Source: Thiobacillus sp. (GTDB lineage Bacteria > Pseudomonadota > Gammaproteobacteria > Burkholderiales > Thiobacillaceae). Taken from it: 41,382 bases of DNA. The translations under genes and the position numbers were made by a program. The notes beneath the pieces were generated by a model. The model ran no database searches, was not told where the DNA came from, and saw only the letters and a list, made by a program, of their open reading frames with translations. Positions 9,797 to 18,665 of this stretch are shown piece by piece; the stretch's first letter is position 1; each line of letters starts with the position of its first letter. The stretch is from contig JANJWF010000019.1 of assembly GCA_024709685.1 (NCBI GenBank), forward strand, positions 1 to 41,382, given 5' to 3'.

Positions 9797-10354
9797 TCAA
9801 TCGATGGCCTGGTAGCGCACCTCGATGATTTCGACTTCGCGCCGTCCATCCGGCGTCTGCACGCTGACGGTGTCGCCTTCGCGCGCCTTCAGCAGCGCGC
9901 GCGCCATCGGCGATATCCAGGCGATACGCCCGCGGCCAGCGTCGGCTTCGTCGATGCCGACGATGGCGTAGGTGGATTCGCTGCCGTCCTGATCCGCGAC
10001 CGTCACGGTGGCGCCGAAAAAAACCTGGTCGGTGGCTTCGCGGGTAGCGGGATCGACCACCTCCGCGTGCTCCAGGCGCTTGGACAGGAAGCGGAGGCGG
10101 CGGTCGACTTCGCGCAGCCGCTTCTTGCCATAGATGTAGTCGCCATTCTCCGAGCGGTCGCCGTTGCTCGCCGCCCAGGTGATGGTTTCCACCAGCCTGG
10201 GCCGCTCAACCTTCCACAACTGGTTGAATTCTGCGTCGAGCCGCGCGTAGCCGACGGGCGTCATGTAGTTTTTCGACCCGGTGGGCAGCGCCGGTGCGGC
10301 GAGATCGTCGTCGTCGTCTGGTGCGTCGGTTTCCTTGACGAATGCTTTGTTCAT
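9797..10354 (-). CDS. greB: Transcription elongation factor GreB
   Basis: A 185-residue Gre factor that rescues backtracked RNA polymerase by stimulating transcript cleavage. The coiled-coil hairpin with acidic tip is visible (SNGDRSENGDYIYGKKRLREVDRR), followed by the FKBP-like C-terminal domain (SPMARALLKAREGDTVSVQTPDG). It is longer than E. coli GreB (158) owing to an acidic N-terminal tail (DAPDDDDDL), which is common in betaproteobacterial copies. The KKRLREVDRR stretch favours GreB over GreA. The ATG at 10354 overlaps the stop of the upstream DUF2905 gene by four bases. Confidence 0.93.
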   Translation of the reverse strand: MNKAFVKETDAPDDDDDLAAPALPTGSKNYMTPVGYARLDAEFNQLWKVERPRLVETITWAASNGDRSENGDYIYGKKRLREVDRRLRFLSKRLEHAEVVDPATREATDQVFFGATVTVADQDGSESTYAIVGIDEADAGRGRIAWISPMARALLKAREGDTVSVQTPDGRREVEIIEVRYQAID

Positions 10355-10551
10355 CGGCCAAACAGATAGGCAAGCAGCGAGAGCAGCAGCGACATCAGGA
10401 TGACGCTGGTGAAGGGGAAGTAGAATGTGCCCCGCGCGCGTTTCACCCGCAGGTCGCCCGGCAGCCGCCCGAGCCCGAGGCGGTTGAGCCAGGGCGTGAG
10501 CAAACCCAAAACCACCAAGGCGGCAATCAGGGTGAGCAACCATTTCAACAT
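10351..10551 (-). CDS. DUF2905 small membrane protein
   Basis: A 66-residue protein with two hydrophobic helices (about 4-22 and 46-64) flanking the conserved loop LGRLPGDLRVKRARGTFYFPFTS. That loop defines the DUF2905 family, whose function is unknown. It would sit in the inner membrane as a hairpin. Its stop overlaps the greB start, so the two are co-transcribed. It is divergent from tcdA with 16 bases between the start codons. Confidence 0.88.
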   Translation of the reverse strand: MLKWLLTLIAALVVLGLLTPWLNRLGLGRLPGDLRVKRARGTFYFPFTSVILMSLLLSLLAYLFGR

Positions 10552-10567
10552 GAGGAGATTTTAACCG

Positions 10568-11296
10568 ATGGACGCCCTGCCGCAGTTCGAACGCACCCGC
10601 ATTCTGCTCGACGCCGACGAGCAGGCGCGGCTTGCCAGCGCGCATGTGCTGGTGGCCGGGCTGGGCGGCGTCGGCTCGTATTGCGCCGAAGCGCTGGCGC
10701 GCGCCGGGGTGGGGCGGCTGACCCTCATCGACCACGATGTGGTGGCGACGTCGAACATCAACCGCCAGCTGCCTGCGTTGCTGTCCACAGTGGGGCAGCC
10801 GAAGGTCGAGTTGATGGTGGCACGCATCCGTGACATTAATCCGGCGTGCGAGCTGACGCCGATCCGCGAATTCATCATTCCCGAGACCGTGGTCGACCTC
10901 GTTCCGGCCGACGTCGATTTCGTCGTCGACTGCATCGATTCGCTCAACTGCAAGGTCGCGCTGGTGGCGACGAGCATCGAGCGCGGTCTCAGGGTGGCGT
11001 CGAGCATGGGCGCCGGCAACAAGCTCGATCCGACGCGCATCAGGATCGCCGACATTTCAAAGACCGAGATGTGCCCGCTCGCCTCGGTGATGCGCAAGCG
11101 GCTCAGGAAGCGCGGCATTCCGAAGGGGGTGCTCACTGTGTTCTCGGATGAGCCGGGGCGCACGCCGCTGCCGCCGGAGCCGGTCGAGGGACGCGGGCGC
11201 GACCGCGCGATCAACGGCACCATCAGCTACATGCCGCCGCTGTTCGGGCTGATGCTGGCGGGAGCGGTGGTGCAGCGGCTGATCGCGGCGGGCTGA
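10568..11296 (+). CDS. tcdA: tRNA threonylcarbamoyladenosine dehydratase TcdA (CsdL)
   Basis: A 242-residue E1-like (ThiF/MoeB family) enzyme that activates t6A37 of ANN-decoding tRNAs with ATP and cyclises it to ct6A. The nucleotide-binding motif GLGGVGS starts at residue 31, with ID (54-55) and NINRQ (63-67) behind it. The TcdA-specific region GAGNKLDPTRIRIADISKTEMCPLA is seen. It is slightly shorter than E. coli TcdA (268), lacking part of the C-terminus. The MoeB/ThiF C-x-x-C zinc pairs are absent, as expected for TcdA. ATG 10568 has a strong GAGGAG site. Alternative: another ThiF-family protein, but the dehydratase signature makes this unlikely. Confidence 0.9.
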   Translation: MDALPQFERTRILLDADEQARLASAHVLVAGLGGVGSYCAEALARAGVGRLTLIDHDVVATSNINRQLPALLSTVGQPKVELMVARIRDINPACELTPIREFIIPETVVDLVPADVDFVVDCIDSLNCKVALVATSIERGLRVASSMGAGNKLDPTRIRIADISKTEMCPLASVMRKRLRKRGIPKGVLTVFSDEPGRTPLPPEPVEGRGRDRAINGTISYMPPLFGLMLAGAVVQRLIAAG

Positions 11297-11322
11297 TCGG
11301 CGGCTGCCGCAAACGGAGGCGG

Positions 11323-11345
11323 AAAAAAACGCCGGGTGGGCGTTT
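11323..11345 (-). terminator. Intrinsic terminator of the long minus-strand block
   Basis: Read on the minus strand: AAACGCC, loop CACCC, GGCGTTT, then a T run (A run at 11323-11329 on the plus strand). It lies about 150 bases past the small lipoprotein gene. The bases between (11346-11495) hold no convincing gene. Confidence 0.75.
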
Positions 11346-11495
11346 CGAAGTGTAAGGAAATCCGATTCAGGCGAGCGCGGTCTCGCGTGCAGTCTTGGCG
11401 TTCTGCAGTGCGCGCGGTCCGTCCCATGCGGACCCGCAGCGTCGTCCAGGTTTCGCGTTCGAGGACCGGAACGGTGGCTTGGTTGGGCAGGCCCC

Positions 11496-11705
11496 CTATG
11501 GTTGTCCTGCCTGGTCAATCTGCTCGTGCTGTGCCTCCGCTGCATCCCTCAGCTGTCCTTCCACCGCACGAGCCTTTTCCATCGCCTGAATCTGTGTCTC
11601 GAATACGCGGTTGGAGTGGCTCCCCGTTTCGGGCTGTTGGGACGGGGCGGGGTCGCAGGCGACCAGGGCGAGCGCAAGCGGAAGCAGAAGCAGGTTCCAT
11701 TTCAT
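11496..11705 (-). CDS. Small predicted lipoprotein
   Basis: A 69-residue protein with a short signal peptide and lipobox (LALVAC, Cys17), leaving about 52 mature residues that are Gln/Glu/Ala-rich and probably helical (VFETQIQAMEKARAVEGQLRDAA). The function is unknown to me; similar tiny lipoproteins with an AMEKARAVE-like helix occur in other betaproteobacteria. It overlaps the end of the PNPOx-like gene by four bases (ATGA), so it is the last gene of the operon. The short length lowers certainty, but the lipobox and coupling support it. Confidence 0.65.
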   Translation of the reverse strand: MKWNLLLLPLALALVACDPAPSQQPETGSHSNRVFETQIQAMEKARAVEGQLRDAAEAQHEQIDQAGQP

Positions 11706-12253
11706 CGTTCATTCTCCAGCAGCCCGGTGGGCAGGCCGTCGATGCTGACCTGATTCTTCTCGCGCCAGTAATCCTGCAAACCTGCGACACCTTTTTTCTC
11801 GACCCAGCGCGCCATGGTGTCGCGCTCGCCCTGGTAGCCATACATCGGCACGGCATAGCCGCACGAGGTCTGCACCGACTCGATGTCGAGTACGATCATC
11901 TGGCGTTCGCCCGGCAGGTCGGGAAAGAGGTGCCGCAACTCGGCCCATTCGGCGTCCTGCCTGTGCACGGCGCGGCCGCGGCCGTACAGGCGCAGGATCA
12001 GTGGGTCGACATCGAAGCTGCACCACATGATCGTCATGCGCCCGTCGTGCCTGAGGTGGGCGGCGGTTTCGTTGCCGCTCCCGGTGAGATCGAGGTAGGC
12101 GACGCGGGTGTCGGACAGCACGCGCAGACTGTCCATGCCCTTGGGCGACACGTTGAGGCGGCTGTCGCCGGTGCCGGTGGCGGTGAAAAAAATCTTCTGC
12201 GCGGCAATGAAAGTGCGGTGCCTGGCTTCAAGCGCCGGATAGGAGCGTGCCAT
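11702..12253 (-). CDS. Pyridoxamine 5'-phosphate oxidase family flavoprotein
   Basis: A 183-residue protein of the PNPOx-like split-barrel family, which binds FMN or a related cofactor. Typical features: FFTATGTGDSRLNVSPKGMDSLRVLSD near the N-terminus, YLDLTGSGNETAAHLRHDGRMTIMW, and the LYGRGRAVHRQD strand. The C-terminal SCGYAVPMYGYQGERDTM is shared by a bacterial subfamily without a known substrate. It is not the vitamin B6 enzyme PdxH. The start at 12253 overlaps the previous stop by one base (TGATG), and the next gene overlaps its stop by four. Confidence 0.8.
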   Translation of the reverse strand: MARSYPALEARHRTFIAAQKIFFTATGTGDSRLNVSPKGMDSLRVLSDTRVAYLDLTGSGNETAAHLRHDGRMTIMWCSFDVDPLILRLYGRGRAVHRQDAEWAELRHLFPDLPGERQMIVLDIESVQTSCGYAVPMYGYQGERDTMARWVEKKGVAGLQDYWREKNQVSIDGLPTGLLENER

Positions 12254-12849
12254 CAGTTGATCTGCTTCTTGAGGAATTCGGTCAGAATACGCAGCCGCAT
12301 CACGCTGTCGTTCATTTCCAGCAGGTTCTGCCGGGTGCTTAGCTTGAGCGGCAGCACTTCGGACAGCCGGTAGCCGACCCAAACGGCGTTGTCGAATTCA
12401 TGCGGAGCGGGAAAATGCGTGTCGCCGTATTCGTCGACAATGTGGCGCAGGATCTCGACGGCGAGTTCGAGGTCGTCGGGCACCGCTGCGGGGGCCTCGC
12501 TGCTGACGGATTCCACGGTACCAACGAGCAGTCCGCTCGGTTCCGTATGGATGTCGCGGATGACGAAGCGCTCCTGTCCCCGGGTGTCGATATGCAGGAT
12601 GCCGGTCTCCGGCATGTCCCAGTCGGTGATGCGCACCCGTGTACCGACGCCGTGAGGGACAGCGGGTGTGCCGGTCTCCGCTCCCTCCCGGATGGCGCAG
12701 ATGCCGAACGGCGCGTCGCGGGCAATCGCCTGCTTGACCATCTCGAGGTAGCGCTGCTCGAAAATCCGCAACGGCAGTCTTCCCCCGGGGAACACCACGC
12801 TATTGAGCGGGAACAGCGGCAACGTCGAGGGCTTGAAGTCGGCACTCAC
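12253..12849 (-). CDS. Lon N-terminal substrate-binding domain protein
   Basis: A 198-residue stand-alone version of the Lon protease N-terminal (LON/PUA-like) domain. It begins [28 protein letters not shown], the family hallmark, and contains no ATPase or protease domain. Such proteins are widespread in proteobacteria; their role is not established, though protein recognition is likely. The start is GTG 12849, which overlaps the ubiX stop by four bases (GTGA); frame extensions upstream are antisense to nothing conserved and lie inside ubiX. Confidence 0.85.
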   Translation of the reverse strand: MSADFKPSTLPLFPLNSVVFPGGRLPLRIFEQRYLEMVKQAIARDAPFGICAIREGAETGTPAVPHGVGTRVRITDWDMPETGILHIDTRGQERFVIRDIHTEPSGLLVGTVESVSSEAPAAVPDDLELAVEILRHIVDEYGDTHFPAPHEFDNAVWVGYRLSEVLPLKLSTRQNLLEMNDSVMRLRILTEFLKKQIN

Positions 12850-13451
12850 CGCGCGCTCCCCCAGCGTGCCATCAACTCGTGTCCGACCCCCAGCTGGTCG
12901 AGGATCCGCGCAACGATGAAATCGACGATGTCCTCGACCGATTGCGGGTGGTGATAAAAGCCGGGGTTGGCAGGCAGGATTACTGCGTTCATCCTCGACA
13001 GCGTCAGCATGTTTTCCAGATGCAGGGTGGAAAAAGGCGCTTCGCGCGGGACGAGAATCAGCTTTTTCTGCTCTTTCAGCATCACGTCGGCGGCTCGCTC
13101 GATCAGATTGTCGGACAGGCCGTGAGCGATCGCGGCGAGCGTGCCCATCGAGCACGGGCATACCACCATTGCGTCAGCCGGATTGGAGCCGGAGGCAACC
13201 GGCGCATTCCAGTCTTCGCGCCCGAATACGCACAATTGGCCGTCGCGTGCATTCAGGCTTTCGCTCAGCTGTCTTTCGAGATCGCCGACGCGTGCCGGCA
13301 ACGCGATGCCGAGCTCTTGCTTGGCGACGAGATGGGCAGCCTGCGACACCAGCAGGTAGACGCGCAGGTCGGCGGCCAGCAGACATTCGAGCAGGCGCAG
13401 GCCGTAGGCCATGCCGGATGCGCCTGACAGCGCAAGCGTGACAGTATTCAT
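12846..13451 (-). CDS. ubiX: Flavin prenyltransferase UbiX
   Basis: A 201-residue enzyme that joins dimethylallyl phosphate to FMN, making the prenylated FMN cofactor of UbiD decarboxylases used in ubiquinone synthesis. Seen: N-terminal [17 protein letters not shown] (8-24), [21 protein letters not shown], and [19 protein letters not shown], all typical. The start at 13451 overlaps the preceding stop by four bases (ATGA); an ATG twelve bases earlier (13463) is a weaker alternative. No ubiD is in the window. Confidence 0.93.
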   Translation of the reverse strand: MNTVTLALSGASGMAYGLRLLECLLAADLRVYLLVSQAAHLVAKQELGIALPARVGDLERQLSESLNARDGQLCVFGREDWNAPVASGSNPADAMVVCPCSMGTLAAIAHGLSDNLIERAADVMLKEQKKLILVPREAPFSTLHLENMLTLSRMNAVILPANPGFYHHPQSVEDIVDFIVARILDQLGVGHELMARWGSAR

Positions 13452-13999
13452 GGGGGCGTACATGGCGAGGATTGTCGCCTTTCTGTCGCCGGGGCGGCAA
13501 GCAGACGCGCTACGATGACCCCGTTCACCGCGCCAAAAATCAGGGCCGCGGCGGCGAATACCGGCATCAGCTTGAGCAGGGCCGTGGCCGGCAACAGCCA
13601 TAGGCCAGCCAGAACAAGCTGCCCGCCGATGTGGCCGAACGCCGCCAGTACCGATAGGCTCACCGGGCCGAAATGACGGCTGGGCAAATGACGCGCCAGC
13701 CCCAGTACCAGCAGGCTGACGAGCGCGCCGGCGGCCGACAGCCAGAAGCCTGGTGCAAACAGGCTGCCCAGCAGCAGGCCGCCGGCCAGTACGCGCAGGG
13801 CGGATACCCAGGCTGCTGCGCGCCAGCCGTATTCGAGCAGCACCAGCAGGATGACGATGTTGGCGAGTCCGGGTTTTACGCCGGGGACCGGGCTGGGAAT
13901 TGCCGCTTCAGCCAGCGTCAGGCCGATTGCCAGCGCGGCCAGCCGCGCGATGCGGCGGTCCTCCCGGGTAACCGGCAATTCAATAGCCAAGTGTGTCAT
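13448..13999 (-). CDS. Gx transporter / heptaprenyl-PP synthase component I family membrane protein
   Basis: A 183-residue polytopic membrane protein with four to six hydrophobic helices. It carries the family motif [28 protein letters not shown] (residues 31-58) of the Hpre_diP_synt_I family, also described as Gx transporters. Despite the historic name, a prenyl-synthase role is not supported for most members; a small-molecule (possibly flavin or quinone precursor) transport role has been proposed by genome context only. It overlaps the upstream NusG-II gene by 20 bases and the ubiX start by four. Confidence 0.78.
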   Translation of the reverse strand: MTHLAIELPVTREDRRIARLAALAIGLTLAEAAIPSPVPGVKPGLANIVILLVLLEYGWRAAAWVSALRVLAGGLLLGSLFAPGFWLSAAGALVSLLVLGLARHLPSRHFGPVSLSVLAAFGHIGGQLVLAGLWLLPATALLKLMPVFAAAALIFGAVNGVIVARLLAAPATERRQSSPCTPP

Positions 14000-14339
14000 A
14001 GGCGGGGGAGTGGCCGCGGATTTCGAGACTTACCTGGTTGGGCAGGCATAAGGCTGCCTGGCCGGAAAGCGTGAGCCAGCCCTGTTTGACACACAGCTGG
14101 CGCGGCGAGGGGTCGGCTGCGATGCGGGCACGGCCGGGCTCGATTTCGATCTGTGTGGTGCCGAGCGGTCCGTTGACGGAAAACGACTGCACGTGGGTAA
14201 GCGCCGCGGTCTGAACGACCTGGCCGGCAGCGCGGATGACGACGGTGTCGCCGCGGCCGCCGCTCCATGCCCACAGCGTCAGCGCGACGACGAGGACTGC
14301 GCCCGCCAGCAGCACGCCGAGGTCACCGATGCGCAGCAT
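13980..14339 (-). CDS. NusG domain II-containing exported protein
   Basis: A 119-residue protein with one N-terminal membrane anchor or signal (about residues 8-25) and an extracytoplasmic domain of the NusG-II type (VVIRAAGQVVQTAAL, then IEIEPGRARIAADPSPRQLCVKQGWLTLSGQAALCLPNQVSLEI). The two cysteines, in LCVKQGW and ALCLPN, are typical of the family. It is not a transcription factor NusG. This family is repeatedly found next to Gx-transporter genes, as here. Its start overlaps the rapZ stop by four bases. Confidence 0.75.
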   Translation of the reverse strand: MLRIGDLGVLLAGAVLVVALTLWAWSGGRGDTVVIRAAGQVVQTAALTHVQSFSVNGPLGTTQIEIEPGRARIAADPSPRQLCVKQGWLTLSGQAALCLPNQVSLEIRGHSPAYDTLGY

Positions 14340-15175
14340 CAGGCCAGCTCGCGGTGCCGCACCAGCACCTGTTCGCGTTGACGGAAGGCAGCGGCCAGCG
14401 TTTCTGCAAAATACACGCTGCGGTGCTGCCCGCCCGTGCAGCCGATGGCAACCGTCAGATAGGCACGATGGTCGCGGATGAAGCACGGCAGCCAGTTTTC
14501 GACAAAGGTGCGAATATCGGCCAGGAGCGACATGGCGTCGGGGCTCGCTTCGAGAAAAGCCTGCACCGGCTGGTCGCGTCCGGTGAGCGGGCGCAATTCT
14601 GCAACATAGTGCGGGTTGGGCAGGCAGCGCACGTCGAACACCAGGTCGGCATCGAGCGGGATGCCGTGCTTGAAGCCGAAGGACTCGAACAGCAGCGTGA
14701 GGCGCGAGCGATCCTGGCCGATCAGCTCCTTGATCCAGAGGCGCAGGGCGGAGGGGGACAGGTCGCTGGTATCGATGCGGTGCGCCAGCGGTGCGATGTC
14801 GGCGAGCCTCTCGCGTTCGAGCTGGATCGCTTCCTGCAGCGAGACGCTGTCGCTGGAGAGCGGATGTCGGCGCCGCGTCTCGGAGAAACGCTTCACCAGC
14901 GAAAGCGTTTTTGCCTCGAGAAAGATCACTCGCAGGTCGGCGCCCTCGGCACGCAGCGCCTCGGTGATTGCAGGCAACTGCGCGAAACTCGTGCTGCTGC
15001 GTGCGTCGATTGCGATGGCGATGCGCTCGTGGCCTTCCAGCCTGAGACAATCGACCAGCGGCTGCAACATTGCAAGCGGCAGGTTGTCGACGCAGTAATA
15101 GCCGATGTCTTCCAGCACCGCAATGGCGATGCTTTTGCCCGAACCCGACAATCCCGAGACCAGAATAATCTGCAT
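14339..15175 (-). CDS. rapZ: RNase adapter protein RapZ
   Basis: A 278-residue P-loop protein of the YvcJ/RapZ family. In E. coli it binds the small RNA GlmZ and delivers it to RNase E, setting glucosamine-6-phosphate synthase levels. Seen: Walker A GLSGSGKS (8-15), DNLP (30-33), and the C-terminal [10 protein letters not shown] with RH at the end. Length matches E. coli RapZ (284). It starts at ATG 15175, overlapping the hprK stop by one base (TAATG). Whether a GlmZ-like RNA exists in this organism is not visible here. Confidence 0.95.
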   Translation of the reverse strand: MQIILVSGLSGSGKSIAIAVLEDIGYYCVDNLPLAMLQPLVDCLRLEGHERIAIAIDARSSTSFAQLPAITEALRAEGADLRVIFLEAKTLSLVKRFSETRRRHPLSSDSVSLQEAIQLERERLADIAPLAHRIDTSDLSPSALRLWIKELIGQDRSRLTLLFESFGFKHGIPLDADLVFDVRCLPNPHYVAELRPLTGRDQPVQAFLEASPDAMSLLADIRTFVENWLPCFIRDHRAYLTVAIGCTGGQHRSVYFAETLAAAFRQREQVLVRHRELA

Positions 15176-16125
15176 TAGCTGTTTCCGTCGATGGCCGCCT
15201 GCTGGCGCTTGATGAACTGTTCGACCGGATTGATGCCGCGGTGTTTCAGGATGTGATTGCGTACCGCCACCTCGACCAGGACGGCGAGATTGCGGCCAGC
15301 TGCCACCGGGATGCGGACCTTGGGAATGGCAACGCCGAGGATGGTCTCGGTTGAGGCCACCATGTCGAGCCGATTGAGCCCGATTTCGCCAATCCCTTGC
15401 GGATGCACCAGTTCGACGACGAGCTTGAGGTTCTTTTGGGTCTTGACGGCCGTTTCGCCGAACAGGAAGCGGATATTGAGGATGCCGAGCCCGCGCACCT
15501 CCAGAAAGTCGCGGATCAGCGTGGGGCAGTTGCCTTCCAGCGTATCCGGCGCGACGTGTTTCAGTTCGACTACGTCGTCGGCTACGAGCCGGTGGCCGCG
15601 GGTAATGAGTTCAAGCGCCAGTTCGCTCTTGCCGACGCCGGCTTCGCCCTTGATGAGGACGCCGGTGCCGAGTACCTCGAGGAATACCCCGTGGATCGAG
15701 GTAATCTCGGCCAGGCGCTGCGTCAGGTAATGCCCCAGGTAGGACATCAGGACCGGGCTTGCGAGCTGCGAGGTGAACAAGGCGGTCCCGCTGTGCTCCG
15801 CGCGCTCGAGCAGGGCCGCCGGCACCGTTTCGCTGTTGGTGACGATGACGGCTGCCAGTTCGGTTGAAAACAGCCGGTCGATCGCGTCCTGCAGGCCGGC
15901 TGTCGGCAGCCCGTGCAGATAGTCCAGTTCGGTACGCCCCAGCACCTGTACCCGGTTGGGGTGAACGAAATTCAGGTGGCCGATCAGGGCCAGTGCCGGC
16001 TTCTGGGCGGTCTCGGAAGACAGGGTACGCTGGCCGCCGCTGCGTCCGGCAATCCATTGCAGAAAGAGCTGCTCCGCCATGTCGCGGAACATGGTCTCGA
16101 CCGAGACATGGCTGCTCTCGTCCAT
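15175..16125 (-). CDS. hprK: HPr kinase/phosphorylase
   Basis: A 316-residue bifunctional enzyme that phosphorylates and dephosphorylates the regulatory serine of HPr. Seen: the catalytic-domain histidine in SIHGVF (H145), Walker A GEAGVGKS (160-167), [11 protein letters not shown] (177-187) and the signature [11 protein letters not shown]. The start at 16125 gives the usual N-terminus ([15 protein letters not shown]). In betaproteobacteria HprK works with the incomplete nitrogen-type PTS, and its place between ptsN and rapZ fits. HPr and enzyme I genes are not in this window. Confidence 0.95.
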   Translation of the reverse strand: MDESSHVSVETMFRDMAEQLFLQWIAGRSGGQRTLSSETAQKPALALIGHLNFVHPNRVQVLGRTELDYLHGLPTAGLQDAIDRLFSTELAAVIVTNSETVPAALLERAEHSGTALFTSQLASPVLMSYLGHYLTQRLAEITSIHGVFLEVLGTGVLIKGEAGVGKSELALELITRGHRLVADDVVELKHVAPDTLEGNCPTLIRDFLEVRGLGILNIRFLFGETAVKTQKNLKLVVELVHPQGIGEIGLNRLDMVASTETILGVAIPKVRIPVAAGRNLAVLVEVAVRNHILKHRGINPVEQFIKRQQAAIDGNS

Positions 16126-16141
16126 GTTCCGGGCGCGGGGA

Positions 16142-16597
16142 CTAGCCTGACCACGCGCCGAGCAGCGCAATCAATTCGGACGGGGTGGCGGCGTTGGTCA
16201 TTTTCAAGCGCATGGTTTCATCGCTGAACAACTGGGCCAATTCGCCCAGAATCTGCAGGTGGCGTTCGTTGGCGTCCTTGGGAACCAGCAGGATGAAGCA
16301 AAGCGATACCGGCTGATTGTCGGGGGCATCGAACTCAAGCGGGGTCTTCAGCCGATAGAACGCGCCGCTGGCATCCTTCAGGCCCTTGATGCGGCCGTGC
16401 GGAATGGCGATTCCGTAGCCGAGCGCGGTCGAGCCCAGGCGTTCGCGATCGAACAGGCTGGTGAAGATATCGGTGGGTCTCAGGCCGTGGGCGCGTCCGA
16501 GCAGTTCGGCCGCGTGCTCGAATAGCTTCTTCTTGCTGGTAAAGCTCATATCCAGCAAGGTGGTGTCGGGGGTGATGAGGGGGGCGATCAGGTTCAT
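16142..16597 (-). CDS. ptsN: Nitrogen-type PTS EIIA protein (PtsN)
   Basis: A 151-residue PTS EIIA-Ntr, a regulator that receives phosphate from NPr/HPr and controls processes such as potassium balance and stress rather than sugar import. The phosphorylated histidine is H67 in YGIAIPHGRI. The start at 16597 (MNLIAPLITPD) matches family N-termini; an in-frame start at 16627 would add ten unlike residues. It lies 76 bases downstream of hpf in the rpoN-hpf-ptsN order usual for proteobacteria. Confidence 0.94.
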   Translation of the reverse strand: MNLIAPLITPDTTLLDMSFTSKKKLFEHAAELLGRAHGLRPTDIFTSLFDRERLGSTALGYGIAIPHGRIKGLKDASGAFYRLKTPLEFDAPDNQPVSLCFILLVPKDANERHLQILGELAQLFSDETMRLKMTNAATPSELIALLGAWSG

Positions 16598-16673
16598 GCC
16601 GGTTGCAAGGCCGGAAGGGTCCGGCACCTCAAATTATACGCCCGGAAGCATCGAGCCGCCGGGCGGCTCCGCC

Positions 16674-17009
16674 TCAGGCAGGGCTTTGCGTCGGGACGTG
16701 CTTCAGCCCGCCGCTGTCCTGGTGGACGTTCGCGGTTTTTTCCTTGTGCCTGACGATCTGGCGATCCAGTTTGTCGGCCAGAAGGTCGATCGCGGCATAC
16801 ATGTTGCCGTCCTCGCTGTGGGCGTGAAAATCGTGGCCCTTGACGTGCAGGGTGGCTTCCACTTTGTGCACGAGTTTCTCCACCTGCAGGATCACGCTCA
16901 CGTTGATGACATGGTCGAAGTGACGTTTGACGCGGTCGAGCTTGTCGGAAACATAGTTGCGGATCGCGGGGGTTACTTCCAGGTGATGACCGGAAATCGT
17001 CAAATTCAT
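16674..17009 (-). CDS. hpf: Ribosome hibernation promoting factor (short HPF)
   Basis: A 111-residue short-form HPF that binds the 30S decoding region to inactivate ribosomes in slow growth. The beta-alpha-beta core (MNLTISGHHLEVTPAIRNYV, then KLDRVKRHF and DGNMYAAIDLLADKLDRQI) is complete. There is no long C-terminal dimerisation domain, so ribosome dimers would need RMF. ATG 17009 has a strong TAGGAGG site. It follows rpoN, which is the standard context. Confidence 0.94.
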   Translation of the reverse strand: MNLTISGHHLEVTPAIRNYVSDKLDRVKRHFDHVINVSVILQVEKLVHKVEATLHVKGHDFHAHSEDGNMYAAIDLLADKLDRQIVRHKEKTANVHQDSGGLKHVPTQSPA

Positions 17010-17035
17010 AGAGCCTCCTAAGTCTACTGAACGGA

Positions 17036-17067
17036 ACTGGAAACCGGCTTTTTTACCGGCCTCCAGT
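17036..17067 (-). promoter_or_regulatory. Stem-loop in the hpf 5' leader
   Basis: On the minus strand ACTGGAGGCCGG (17067-17056) pairs with CCGGTTTCCAGT (17047-17036), a 12-bp stem with two G-U pairs and a loop TAAAAAAG. A second short hairpin (GGGCGC with GCGCCC) lies just upstream, around 17066-17083. They lie between the rpoN stop and the hpf ribosome site. There is no T run after it, so it may process or stabilise the transcript rather than terminate it. Confidence 0.5.
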
Positions 17068-17166
17068 GGGGCGCGCTTGCGCCCGGTTTCATTGTGGGAC
17101 GAATGGCGGACACATTCAAGCATGATGCTGCCCTGGCGCCGGGACTGGTGTGAAAGGCATTTGCGA

Positions 17167-18591
17167 TCAAAGCATGCGGCGCATATTGGCAGGCGGGATC
17201 TGCAGCGATTCGCGGTATTTTGCGACGGTGCGGCGGGCCACCACGATGCCCTGCTGGCCGAGCACTTCGGCCAGTTGGCCGTCCGACAGCGGTTTCTTGC
17301 CGCCTTCGGCGGCGATCAGCTGCTTGATCAGCGCCCGGATCGCGGTCGACGAGCAGGCGCCGCCGTTGTCGGTCGCGACGTGGCTGCCGAAAAAGTATTT
17401 CAATTCGTAGAGGCCGCGCGGCGTCATCATGTACTTTTGCGTGGTGACGCGCGATATGGTCGATTCGTGGAGATCCACCGCCTCGGCGATTTCGCGCAGC
17501 ACCAGCGGCCGCATCGCCACTTCGCCGTGCTCGAAGAAGTGCTTCTGGCGGTCGACGATGGCCTGCGAGACGCGCAGGATGGTGTCGAATCGCTGCTGCA
17601 CGTTCTTGATCAGCCAGCGTGCCTCCTGCAACTGGCTGGCGAGCTGGCTGCCGCCGTTCTCGCGGTGGCGCGCCAAGATGTCCGCATAGACGCGATTGAC
17701 GCGCAGCCTGGGCATGGCATCGGGGTTGAGGCTGGCGATCCAGATGCCCTTGACCTTGCGCACATACACGTCGGGGACGACATAGTGCGTCTCGTCCGCG
17801 CCGAAGGCGGCGCCCGGGCGTGGATTCAGCGCGAGGATCAGCGCGCGCGCGGCGCGTAGCGTGGCGTCGTCGATGCCGAGCATTTTCTTCAGCTTGCCGA
17901 CATCGCGTGCCGCGAGCAGTTCGAGGTAGTGCGCAGTCAGCCGCATGGCGGCGTCGCGTGCCGGTCTGTCGGGTGGCAGGGCACGCAGCTGCAGGGTCAG
18001 GCATTCGGCCAGGTTGCGCGCGCCGACGCCGGTCGGGTCCATGTTCTGCAGGTGTTTGAGCGCAGTCTCGACTTCTTCGGGTTCGAGCTCCTCGATTTCG
18101 GCCTGCAGGCTGGCAATGATATCCGCCAGCGGCTGGGTCAGGAAACCGGCCTCGTCGAGATCGTCGATCAGCGCGGCGACCAGGGTGCGGTCACGCAGGG
18201 TGAGCGGGCTGACGATCAATTGGTTCAGCAGGTGCTCGCGCAGAGTCGAGCCCGCTATCGAGCCCTGTGCGTAGTCGCTGTCCTCGTCATCGCCGCCCGC
18301 GGTGCTGTATTCGTTCCAGTCGGAGTCGTCGAGGGCGGTAACCGGTTCGGATTCGGCGCTCTCGGGCTGCGGGGGTTCCGCGTTCTGGGCTTCGGCGGTA
18401 TGGGCAGGTGCATCGGCCGGGTAGTCCGTTTCATCCTCTTCCTCGCGCTCCAGCAGGGGGTTGTCCTGCAGCATCTGCTCCAGTTCCTGGTTCAATTCCA
18501 GCGTCGACAGCTGCAGCAGCCGGATAGACTGCTGCAGCTGGGGCGTCAGGGTGAGGTGCTGGCCGAGCTTGAGTTGGAGGCTGTGCTTCAT
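17167..18591 (-). CDS. rpoN: RNA polymerase sigma-54 factor RpoN
   Basis: A 474-residue sigma-54. Region I is Gln/Leu-rich (LGQHLTLTPQLQQSIRLLQL), region II is acidic (EREEEDETDYPADAP onward to about 110), and the C-terminal DNA-binding domain ends with the RpoN box ARRTVAKYRE (452-461), which reads the -24 element. The start at 18591 begins the canonical MKHSLQLKLGQ. It sits between lptB and hpf as in most proteobacteria. Candidate targets in this window are the prepilin promoter near 24822 and possibly the response-regulator promoter near 39118. Confidence 0.97.
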   Translation of the reverse strand: MKHSLQLKLGQHLTLTPQLQQSIRLLQLSTLELNQELEQMLQDNPLLEREEEDETDYPADAPAHTAEAQNAEPPQPESAESEPVTALDDSDWNEYSTAGGDDEDSDYAQGSIAGSTLREHLLNQLIVSPLTLRDRTLVAALIDDLDEAGFLTQPLADIIASLQAEIEELEPEEVETALKHLQNMDPTGVGARNLAECLTLQLRALPPDRPARDAAMRLTAHYLELLAARDVGKLKKMLGIDDATLRAARALILALNPRPGAAFGADETHYVVPDVYVRKVKGIWIASLNPDAMPRLRVNRVYADILARHRENGGSQLASQLQEARWLIKNVQQRFDTILRVSQAIVDRQKHFFEHGEVAMRPLVLREIAEAVDLHESTISRVTTQKYMMTPRGLYELKYFFGSHVATDNGGACSSTAIRALIKQLIAAEGGKKPLSDGQLAEVLGQQGIVVARRTVAKYRESLQIPPANMRRML

Positions 18592-18665
18592 GAATCTTGA
18601 ATACGGCAAAAATCGTGCCGGCTTGAGACACAGTTTAACGCGATTGCCTTGCGTGGGGTAAGCTT

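Noticed and set aside
11346-11495. Possible remnant of coding sequence after the small lipoprotein gene on the minus strand
   Set aside because: Fragments such as VLERETWTTLRVRMG need frame changes to continue, and no homologous family is recognised.
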